A DNA stretch of 64,000 bases from Flavobacterium hankyongi (GTDB lineage: Bacteria; Bacteroidota; Bacteroidia; Flavobacteriales; Flavobacteriaceae). Position 1 is the first letter of the stretch. Each line of letters opens with the position of its first letter. This document shows positions 56,201 to 62,923 of this stretch, one piece after another. The stretch lies in NCBI RefSeq assembly GCF_036840915.1, contig NZ_CP085725.1, positions 1,364,001-1,428,000 of the forward strand, given 5' to 3'. A model generated the notes under the pieces. It was not told where the DNA came from. It saw only the letters and a list, made by a program, of their open reading frames with translations, and did not search any database. Position numbers and translations under genes: made by a program.

Positions 56201-56539
56201 ATAGTCTATATCTGGGGATACAATAAAACCTTACCTATTGCTAAAATAGAAAATGCTTCTTATGCTGACGTACAATCGTATGTAAGTAATTTACAATCTA
56301 AATCAAATACAGGAACTGAAAATGAGCTAATTGAAGATTTAAATAATCTTCGTAATGCATTACCTAATGCTATGGTTACCACTTATACTTATAAACCACT
56401 TGTTGGAGTAAGCACCATTACTGACCCTAAAGGCAACCAGACAACTTATGATTATGATAGCTTTAACCGATTAAAATACATTAAAGACCATCAAGGAAAT
56501 ATTATTAAAGAACACAATTACAATTACAGACCTAACTAA
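53297..56539 (+). CDS. Large RHS/YD-repeat protein, N-terminal shell part
   Basis: 1080 residues. Signal peptide ends FLLSQ (about residue 21). The N-terminal region 'YVDIPVNYSTGVTNYSIPVHN' through 'SNVGLGWELNVGGKIVQNV' (about 40-115) matches the start of Bacteroidota RHS proteins, where a beta-rich shell is assembled. YD repeats are concentrated at the end ('GNQTTYDYDSFNRLKYIKDHQGNIIKEHNY'). It lacks an RHS core end and a toxin tail, so it probably acts with the next protein, as in split toxin-complex systems. The spacing of 2 bp and 14 bp to its neighbours shows one operon. Confidence 0.85.
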   Translation: MKNRFLITTLLLLKFTFLLSQNGKDNYFPPAPEASSLIKYVDIPVNYSTGVTNYSIPVHNIKLKGLNIPITLSHQSSGFKPSEVASNVGLGWELNVGGKIVQNVVGQNDIDVPGPGNVFWNLPNNRDFKIPKEVPAEGASLSLINQQYMDSINAAGTDYFMFTQIEQNNIDLQPDTFYYSTPTKSGKFFFANNFEAKQIPFGKEKIIYNAANHSFEITDTDGVRYLYSIRTENINFTTNVCYANDRLAGNSMNNSYTYYLTQIITPNNETVEFIYDTIKYKLINDKDYTRYFHSFLGGAEKITSYYSEITSKVLNKIIVNQNYEVDFLYNKYRKDLKGYAQVNAPKTLDEIKIKYGNEIESYHFNYGYFGINESVYNPTVFEGIAVNEDTTYRLKLKSFQKTGENPYIFSYYNEAATEKYTSCLDHWGYYSHSCGRYTMNFLFGDFNNNLKEPNLERSKTNILKSIILPTKGEVEFDYELNTCSDCAITYPEYTWETYSVYSNANDNFSNDWESHEVIFTVPENFESIPIVQFNLFDGGELTTTNYASVSLYDDQNHLVNFQAIGIGNQTKPLDGGLLQNGKTYKLVLECVDNMENENKYIGFGFLKRTDIHIANPFVGGLRIKDIKTKDNSNLISLRSFEYLSDNNQSSGILYEKPSYFDEYSYFVPLNTDYSNSLSAGAQHFAVQHSRLPIDLFGFGGYHIFYQKVTEKNNDINNLSNNIKVEKYFSFQDDLRYGEQSYFSKISYDWKRGLLSQVNEFNQNNIIRKTQFFYRFLDTPSTSVPSLEPGNHLSNPTFPNEFHQRSLAILSWRRNPASWNIYGYNSSKLISAWYYMDKKTTEENLNGTILKTEENYKYDNPTSAQLTSQIFKSSTGEIVETKYQYAHEANNLAMINRNMIGIPLITETFRNNEKLSTQVTTYKDWGNNLLAPEIIKTSKANQNLEDRIKYNLVDTNGNPLEVQQVDGIKIVYIWGYNKTLPIAKIENASYADVQSYVSNLQSKSNTGTENELIEDLNNLRNALPNAMVTTYTYKPLVGVSTITDPKGNQTTYDYDSFNRLKYIKDHQGNIIKEHNYNYRPN

Positions 56540-56553
56540 ATACTAAAGCAAAA

Positions 56554-59500
56554 ATGAAGAAATTATTATTTTTATTGATTCCTGGTTTTGCTTTAGCACA
56601 AAGTACAAATCAGAATTTTGTTAAAACCACTACATACAGAGATCAAGGGGCAACAAAACCTTTACATCAAGTCGTTTATTTTGACGGTCTTGGACGACCT
56701 ATTCAAAAAGTAGACAATGCCCAATCCAATTCAGGAAAAAATATTGTAACTCATATAGAATATGATGCTTATGGGAGACAAGTTAAAGACTATTTGCCTT
56801 ATAAATCAGATGTCACAACATTAGATTATGTAACCAATCCACTAACGCAATTGATTCCTTATTATGGGAATCCTAACCCTTCAAGTAATGGAAACCCAAA
56901 TGCTGAAGCAACAAACAATCCATACAGCGAAAAGCAACTTGAGGCCTCTCCTTTAAATCGTGTATTAAAACAAGCTGCTCCAGGTAATGATTGGGCTATG
57001 GGTAATGGACACGAAATAAAATTTGATTATCAAACCAATACTGATACTGAGGTAAAACGATTTAACGTAACAACAACATGGAGTGCATCAAAAGCATTGT
57101 ATGAAATTGCTATTTCTAATTCAGAAAATTATCAAGCCAATCAGTTATACAAAACTATAACCAAAGACGAAAACTGGACATCGGGTAACAACAACACTAC
57201 TCAAGAGTTTAAAGACAAAGAAGGAAGAGCAGTTTTGAAAAGAACATTCAATATCAATACTAAAGGAGTAGAAGAAAAATATGACACCTATTATGTTTAT
57301 GATCAATATGGTAACTTAACTTATGTAATTCCTCCATTAGCAGATGATGATATCTCTGAAAATAATTTAAATGGTTTATGTTATCAATACAAATATGATT
57401 ATCGAAATAGACTGGCCGCTAAAAAACTACCCGGAAAGCAATGGGAATACATTGTGTATGACAAACTGGATAGACCTGTGGCTACAGGGCCTGCTTTTGC
57501 ACCACTAGGAACAGGAGCTGTAGGAATGATGATTACTCAATACGATGCTTTTGGGCGAGTTACACAAACTGGGTGGAAAGCTATGAGTGTTGATGAAAAC
57601 TCACGTGGTACATGGCAAAATAACATTAACACTGGGAGTAATCCTTTTACACTAAGCACTACTGATATTTTAACTAAAAAATTTTATGATAACTATAGCT
57701 TTTCAGGACTATCTGTAGGTTCACCCTACGCTACAAATGTAAAGGGACTACAAACAGGAAGTTGGGTAAAAGTACTTGATCCTACTAATCCTAATGCCAG
57801 TGAATTATCATACACGTTGTATGATTACAAATATCGTCCTGTAGTTACCCACACAACTAATTATTTAGGAGGATATACTAAAATTGAAACACAATTAGAC
57901 TGGGCTGGAAAAACGTTAAGCACCACTACAAGACACAAACGCCTTAATGGAGATATTGAACTCGTTGTTAAAGATATGTTTGAATATACTGCCCAAGACA
58001 GATTATCATTACGCAAACAACAAATTAACAATGGCCCTGAAGAACTTATTGCTAAAAACACCTATGATGAATTAGGGCAATTAACTTCTAAAAATGTTGG
58101 CGGAAATGATGTTTCAGGATCTCAAGGATTGCAAAGCATTGATTATAAATACAACATTAGGGGATGGCTTACAGATATTAATGATGTCACAAATTTATAT
58201 CAAGGCAGTAGCCTTAATGCAACAGACATGTTTGCTTTTAGAATAGGATATAATGCTCATAATGATATAGGCTCAAATGATTCTCAGTCTACATTACTTT
58301 ATAATGGTAACATTTCCGAAGCGTATTGGCGTACTAGTGGTGATAATACCGTTAGAAAATATAATTACGATTATGACTCCCTGAACCGTTTGTTAGGTGC
58401 TTCGTATGCAAAACCGCAATCTTCATCAAGTCAAGATAATTATAAAGAGTATATGTCTTATGACAAAAATGGTAATATACTTACTTTAGGACGAAACGGA
58501 GATCTGGATTCTGATGGTAATGTTAGCGAAAACGTTATTGATGATTTAGAATATACCTATCATTCAGAGAAAAAAAACCAACTGATGAAAGTTTTGGATA
58601 TGAGTAACAGCCCAAAAGGCTTTACAGATGATTCTGACGGTATAAATGATCCTAATGATGATTATGAGTACGATGCTAACGGAAATCTAACTAAAGATGA
58701 GAATAAAAATATTACACAAATAATCTATAACCACTTAAACTTACCTACTGAAATTCAATTTGGCTCAGGAAACAAAATCGAGTATATTTACAATGCTCTA
58801 GGTCAGAAAGTTAAAAAAACTATTATTGATATAATTGGTAGAAGTAGTGCTTCAATAGATTATTTAACAGGATTCCAGTACAAAGATGAGGTATTGCAGT
58901 TTTTCCCTCATGCCGAAGGATATGTAAATAATACTTTAATATTGGGTGAAAGTAATTACAATTATGTATTTAACTATACAGACCATTTAGGTAACATCCG
59001 TTTAAGTTATGGTATTGACCCAGCGACAAATACTCTTAAAATTATTGAAGAAAACCATTACTATCCTTTTGGTCTAAAACACACTAATTACAATAGTGAT
59101 TGGATGAAGTTTGAAGAAATAGAATCTGGAAGAATTGCTTTAAGAGGTGGTGGTGATACTGGAACAATAGAAATAATTAAACCTATTTATAATTATAAGT
59201 ATAACGGAAAAGAGCTGCAAGACGAATTAGGGCTTAATGTTTATGACTATGGGATGATGATGTATGACCCTGCTTTGGGTAGAAGAAATAATCTTGACCA
59301 GCTAGCAGAGAAAATGAGACGATACAGTCCTTACAGTTATTGCTTTAACAATCCAATGAGGTTTGTTGACCCTGACGGAATGTCTCCACAGGATACAACC
59401 CCACCAGATTGGTTTGTCAATAATAAAACTGGAGCTGTCGTATATGTTCCTGGCGAATCTAAACTTACTCAAGCAACAGCTGATAAAATTGGGGCTGGAG

Positions 59501-59991
59501 ATGCTAAAAATTATGACAGATTAGGCGGAGATAAAATGTTTGGCGATAAGGTTGCTTATGGTATGGATAGCAATATTTTAGATGGTGGTGCCTATAATGT
59601 TGAAAATCCTGAAAAATTTATGGATAATCAAGGATATGAAAAGGCAGAAAAAGTTAAAATTAAGGAAACTGAGTTCACAAGCGGTGGTAATATGGGTGGT
59701 GAAGAAAGAATAACACAGGTTAATTCTGATTTAAAACAAATAGGTGAATCAAAGATAACTTATGTTAAAGATGCTGATATGAATAAAAAAACAGTATTGG
59801 GTAAAACTGAAGGCTCTAGTGCATACTCTTCTTCAAGAAGTATAACATATACCATACCTAAAACCGTAGGACAAGACAACCATGTAACAGCAGAGTATTA
59901 TAGTAATAGAGGAACTAATTTAGCTGCGGGAGCAACATTCGTTGACAAAACAATTCACGTTATAAAAGCAATTTTAAAATCAATAAAATAA
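56554..59991 (+). CDS. DUF6443 RHS protein with core and uncharacterised C-terminal domain
   Basis: 1145 residues. Signal peptide ends at FALAQ (about residue 16). DUF6443 at about 20-150 ('VVYFDGLGRPIQKVDNAQS'), then many YD repeats, then the RHS core with 'YKYNGKELQDELGLNVYDYG', 'RYSPYSYCFNNPMRF' and the boundary motif VDPDGM at residues 938-943. The core is atypical at GRRNNLDQLAEK, where GRW-x-x-x-DPLAEK is usual. The 202-residue tail (944-1145) is polar, begins SPQDTTPPDWFVNNKTG, and shows no motif of known nuclease, deaminase or ADP-ribosyl toxins. It is the candidate effector; the next gene overlaps it by one base. Confidence 0.88.
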   Translation: MKKLLFLLIPGFALAQSTNQNFVKTTTYRDQGATKPLHQVVYFDGLGRPIQKVDNAQSNSGKNIVTHIEYDAYGRQVKDYLPYKSDVTTLDYVTNPLTQLIPYYGNPNPSSNGNPNAEATNNPYSEKQLEASPLNRVLKQAAPGNDWAMGNGHEIKFDYQTNTDTEVKRFNVTTTWSASKALYEIAISNSENYQANQLYKTITKDENWTSGNNNTTQEFKDKEGRAVLKRTFNINTKGVEEKYDTYYVYDQYGNLTYVIPPLADDDISENNLNGLCYQYKYDYRNRLAAKKLPGKQWEYIVYDKLDRPVATGPAFAPLGTGAVGMMITQYDAFGRVTQTGWKAMSVDENSRGTWQNNINTGSNPFTLSTTDILTKKFYDNYSFSGLSVGSPYATNVKGLQTGSWVKVLDPTNPNASELSYTLYDYKYRPVVTHTTNYLGGYTKIETQLDWAGKTLSTTTRHKRLNGDIELVVKDMFEYTAQDRLSLRKQQINNGPEELIAKNTYDELGQLTSKNVGGNDVSGSQGLQSIDYKYNIRGWLTDINDVTNLYQGSSLNATDMFAFRIGYNAHNDIGSNDSQSTLLYNGNISEAYWRTSGDNTVRKYNYDYDSLNRLLGASYAKPQSSSSQDNYKEYMSYDKNGNILTLGRNGDLDSDGNVSENVIDDLEYTYHSEKKNQLMKVLDMSNSPKGFTDDSDGINDPNDDYEYDANGNLTKDENKNITQIIYNHLNLPTEIQFGSGNKIEYIYNALGQKVKKTIIDIIGRSSASIDYLTGFQYKDEVLQFFPHAEGYVNNTLILGESNYNYVFNYTDHLGNIRLSYGIDPATNTLKIIEENHYYPFGLKHTNYNSDWMKFEEIESGRIALRGGGDTGTIEIIKPIYNYKYNGKELQDELGLNVYDYGMMMYDPALGRRNNLDQLAEKMRRYSPYSYCFNNPMRFVDPDGMSPQDTTPPDWFVNNKTGAVVYVPGESKLTQATADKIGAGDAKNYDRLGGDKMFGDKVAYGMDSNILDGGAYNVENPEKFMDNQGYEKAEKVKIKETEFTSGGNMGGEERITQVNSDLKQIGESKITYVKDADMNKKTVLGKTEGSSAYSSSRSITYTIPKTVGQDNHVTAEYYSNRGTNLAAGATFVDKTIHVIKAILKSIK

Positions 59992-60644
59992 TGGTTAAAT
60001 TAAGTTTTATATTTTTTTCATTTTTGTTATCACTTAATGGTTGCAATGAAAAAAAATCTTTTAACAATAGCGCAAATGTTAATCAAGATAGTTATTTAGA
60101 GTATAAAAAAGAATTTGATTCAACATTAGTAAGTCACTTTCCTAATAAGATTGAGTATGTCGAAAGTTTTAAAATTTTAAATACTAATCAAGAGAAAAAC
60201 GATGTTAGCTTATTTTTAATTGAATATAAAGTCCCAAAAGATTCTATCAAATTATTAGAGAAAAAGTTTTCAAAGGATTTGAAATATAAGTACGACAGTC
60301 GTGAAAAATGTCTATTGATAGTGAATCGTTTTGAAACAAAAAGAACTAAAGACAGTCTTGAAATCGTTACAGTCGAAGATATTAGCAAAGTGAATGACCC
60401 ATGTTATAAAAATCTTTTACCTGTTCCAAACTTTATTGATTTTTCAATACAACGTAATACGGATTTTTGGAAAGATGAAAATTTTGTGATTTATGTTTTG
60501 GATGCTAAATCGGGTAATCACTTTGAAAAATTCAATTTAGAGCCTAATCCTCAAATGCCAGATGACTGGAAAAATGGATATTCTAAAGGAATTGCAATTG
60601 ACAAACAAAAAGGAACAGTAATTTACTGGAGTGTTATCTGGTAG
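59991..60644 (+). CDS. Small lipoprotein, possible immunity partner of the RHS tail
   Basis: 217 residues. Lipobox LNGC (about residues 15-18) predicts a lipoprotein. The mature part is alpha+beta, with 'IEYKVPKDSIKLLEKKFSKD' and an end 'KGIAIDKQKGTVIYWSVIW'. I recognise no family. It starts on the last base of the RHS stop (TAATG), the classical position of an immunity gene, and is therefore a candidate neutraliser of the RHS tail; that is inference. The same frame continues beyond its stop with a short tail ending NPFPAMAFGI, shared with a second copy at 61577. Confidence 0.65.
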   Translation: MVKLSFIFFSFLLSLNGCNEKKSFNNSANVNQDSYLEYKKEFDSTLVSHFPNKIEYVESFKILNTNQEKNDVSLFLIEYKVPKDSIKLLEKKFSKDLKYKYDSREKCLLIVNRFETKRTKDSLEIVTVEDISKVNDPCYKNLLPVPNFIDFSIQRNTDFWKDENFVIYVLDAKSGNHFEKFNLEPNPQMPDDWKNGYSKGIAIDKQKGTVIYWSVIW

Positions 60645-60662
60645 AATTATAAAAGGAAAAAT

Positions 60663-60737
60663 AATCCGTTTCCAGCAATGGCATTCGGCATTTAAACGCA
60701 CCTAAAGGGATGGGCATCACGCTCATCTCTTTTTTTA
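60663..60737 (+). repeat. Tail-terminator module, copy A
   Basis: The frame of the upstream lipoprotein gene continues here with AAT CCG TTT ... TAA encoding NPFPAMAFGI-stop. It is followed by CACCTAAAGGGATGG and a terminator. Similar to 61577-61646 over the first 48 bases with about ten differences and one 3-base gap. Confidence 0.75.
60704..60736 (+). terminator. Terminator of the RHS operon
   Basis: AAAGGGATGGGC pairs over 12 bp (two G-U) with GCTCATCTCTTT, loop ATCAC, followed by seven T residues. Confidence 0.85.
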
Positions 60738-60774
60738 TACCACCACCCCACCATAAACAAAGACTAGTGTCATT

Positions 60775-61521
60775 CTACAATTCTTTAAGTGAATTAACAA
60801 TATCTTGAATTGTATGAATAGATGTATTTAATGCCATTTTATCTGCAAGTGATGGACTAAATTTTAAAACTTCATCTTTAGATACTTTGTGCCAAATGGG
60901 TAATATAACTTTATGTCCATTCATTTCTCTTGCTACCATTCCATTAAGTTCATATTCAGTCCAATTTTTTTTCACAAAAGAAGGTGAAATTATTACTATT
61001 CCAAATCGAGATTTTGAAAGACCACTATCTATTTTTTTTCTTAAACTATCTCCTATTTTCAATTCGAATTCATCATACCAAACTTCAAAATCATTTTCTT
61101 TTAGTGCTTCAGCCAATTCTCTTACGATATCGTCTTTGTCTTCGGACGCATGAGAAATAAAAAAATCAAACTCTTTAGAATCTGTGCTTTCTTCCGCAAC
61201 TATTATAACCTCTTTCGGCTTTTTTTCTTTCTTTGGCTTCTTAGGTTTTTTGATTTGCTTCTGCTCACTTTTGTCAAGAAATTTAAACTCAAGCCACCCA
61301 CCAACATTTTTAACTCGTTCACCAAAAGGGGTTAATTTAACTACTGTAAAATCATTATCCTCTAATTCTATCAAGCCTTCATGTTTTGCTTGATTTAATG
61401 CGTCAAACATCTCAATTGGGATTATTCCGATTTTACGTGCATAACCGTGTGGGTCAATTTTTTTAAAATCATCCGAATTCAAACTTTTAACAATAACATC
61501 AAGCAGGGTGTCCTCACTCAT
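60775..61521 (-). CDS. Winged-helix / TIR-domain protein (putative defence)
   Basis: 248 residues. N-terminal winged-helix-like domain (about 1-83; 'FDALNQAKHEGLIELEDNDFTVVKLTPFG'), a Lys/Pro-rich linker (about 84-105) and a TIR domain (about 115-248) with FDFFISHASEDKDDIV, 'FEVWYDEFELKIGDSLRKKI', 'GIVIISPSFVKKNW' and the catalytic Glu region TEYELNGM. Bacterial TIR domains often cleave NAD+ in antiphage defence. No adjacent gene encodes a recognisable activator on the same strand, so it may act alone or with the neighbouring HEPN gene. Its codon use is very AT-rich, like the rest of the island. Confidence 0.85.
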   Translation of the reverse strand: MSEDTLLDVIVKSLNSDDFKKIDPHGYARKIGIIPIEMFDALNQAKHEGLIELEDNDFTVVKLTPFGERVKNVGGWLEFKFLDKSEQKQIKKPKKPKKEKKPKEVIIVAEESTDSKEFDFFISHASEDKDDIVRELAEALKENDFEVWYDEFELKIGDSLRKKIDSGLSKSRFGIVIISPSFVKKNWTEYELNGMVAREMNGHKVILPIWHKVSKDEVLKFSPSLADKMALNTSIHTIQDIVNSLKEL

Positions 61522-61576
61522 AATATTTGCTTTTGACTAATATAATAATAATTAAGGAATAGTATTCAAAATTTTC

Positions 61577-61646
61577 AATCCATTTCCTATGGTATTCAGC
61601 ATGTAAAAGCACCTAAAGGGATGGAAAACCGTCCCTTTATTTTTTT
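61577..61646 (+). repeat. Tail-terminator module, copy B
   Basis: Reads AAT CCA TTT CCT ATG ... TAA, encoding NPFPMVFSM-stop, then CACCTAAAGGGATGG and a terminator hairpin. It is the partner of 60663-60737 and flanks the TIR gene on the other side. The coding frame of copy B opens only 17 codons before its stop, so no intact gene precedes it. Confidence 0.75.
61615..61646 (+). terminator. Orphan forward terminator upstream of the HEPN gene
   Basis: AAAGGGATGG pairs over 10 bp (one G-U) with CCGTCCCTTT, loop AAAA, followed by ATTTTTTT. There is no forward gene upstream that it could serve, supporting an old gene end. Confidence 0.8.
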
Positions 61647-61648
61647 AT

Positions 61649-61656
61649 TACATTTG
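61649..61656 (+). promoter_or_regulatory. Putative -7 box of the ApeA-like gene
   Basis: TACATTTG, 40 bp before the ATG at 61697. Its -33 region falls in the terminator hairpin, so this is weak. Confidence 0.4.
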
Positions 61657-61696
61657 ATATATGAATTCTGATGAGGTAAAATATAAATATTGAGAT

Positions 61697-62923
61697 ATGT
61701 TTAAAGAAAATAAATACTATGGCGAAGTTTGGTTTGTAAGTCAAGAAGATTTCAAATGCTTTTGTATTCTGACATTTACAAATGGTGAAGTATTATTAGA
61801 AACAAATTTAAGTTATGGAAAGCCTGTTTTCAAACATCAAATAATTTTAGGTCATTTTACTGGTTTAGGACATTTAACATTTATAGACTGCAAGATTAAA
61901 TACAATGAGAATGGAATTATTGAAACTAATATATATCAACCAAAATATTCTTTCATTTCGGCTTCACACCATGTAGAAACTCAAGGTCTTAAATTTAAAA
62001 AATTTCAAATTTCAAATGATGCAATAGTGGATTGGATTCACCAGATGCATTGGTATAATTTTACGGAAGATAAATTGATAAAAAAAGATGATGTTTCTCA
62101 AGTATTCAATATAAGTGAAATTGGATTGTCAATTGAATTAAAACAATCTACCTCTTCTAATTTGGGGCATAAAGAATTTAAACTTATTAATAACGGATAT
62201 TTAAATTTTGAATCAGAAAATGAAATTCTCCTTCTGGATGCATTTGAGTATTATAAAACATTTCAAAAATTATTGCAATTCCTTTCTGCAAATACGAAGC
62301 AATTTACATTTTTTTCTTACCAATGTTTAACTTGTGGTGAATGGATTAGTGTTTATTATAAAGAAGATAGATTTGAAAAATCAGGGTCAAGCTATATTCA
62401 TTTAAGCTATAATGAAATTTCAGAAGAACTACCAATATTGATTAAAAATGCATACACTTCTGATGAATTTAAGTTTTGTTTAGATAAACTGATGGAAAAT
62501 TTGCTAGGAATAAAGCTTAGCCATAGTAGAAGATTTACAAATTCAATTTCAACTTTTGAAGCGTTCAATAAATTATTTAAGAATCAGAAAAACACCAAAC
62601 TCACAAATTATTTAAACTCTAATATCGAAAACATAATGGCAATGAGTAAAATAGACGAAAGCGAATTTTATGATTTTGCTTCGAAATTAGTTCGTTCCAG
62701 AGATTACCATGTTCACAGTAATTTAAAAAATAACAATATATTTTCTGATTTTGAATTACTGTACATTAGTTTCCTTTTGGACTATACAGTAGGTTTAGGT
62801 TTGATGGAACAAATGAATATTTCCAAAAAAATACTAGATAAGATTATAAATCGAGGGCAAAGTGTTTTCATAGATATGCAAAAAACAAATAGGATATTGA
62901 ATCAAGACCCTCTTATGAATTAA
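61697..62923 (+). CDS. ApeA-like HEPN-domain protein (putative antiphage RNase)
   Basis: 408 residues, no signal peptide. The N-terminal part ('KYYGEVWFVSQEDFKCFCILTF', 'LGHFTGLGHLTFIDC') resembles the ApeA N-terminal domain; the C-terminal part (about 260-395) is helical and carries an R-x4-H motif (R335-H340 in SRDYHVHS), the signature of HEPN ribonucleases. ApeA proteins are single-gene phage-defence systems. A central stretch 'SYQCLTCGEWISVYY' has a CxxC that could be structural. It converges with the RES gene, overlapping its end by 11 bp. Confidence 0.8.
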   Translation: MFKENKYYGEVWFVSQEDFKCFCILTFTNGEVLLETNLSYGKPVFKHQIILGHFTGLGHLTFIDCKIKYNENGIIETNIYQPKYSFISASHHVETQGLKFKKFQISNDAIVDWIHQMHWYNFTEDKLIKKDDVSQVFNISEIGLSIELKQSTSSNLGHKEFKLINNGYLNFESENEILLLDAFEYYKTFQKLLQFLSANTKQFTFFSYQCLTCGEWISVYYKEDRFEKSGSSYIHLSYNEISEELPILIKNAYTSDEFKFCLDKLMENLLGIKLSHSRRFTNSISTFEAFNKLFKNQKNTKLTNYLNSNIENIMAMSKIDESEFYDFASKLVRSRDYHVHSNLKNNNIFSDFELLYISFLLDYTVGLGLMEQMNISKKILDKIINRGQSVFIDMQKTNRILNQDPLMN

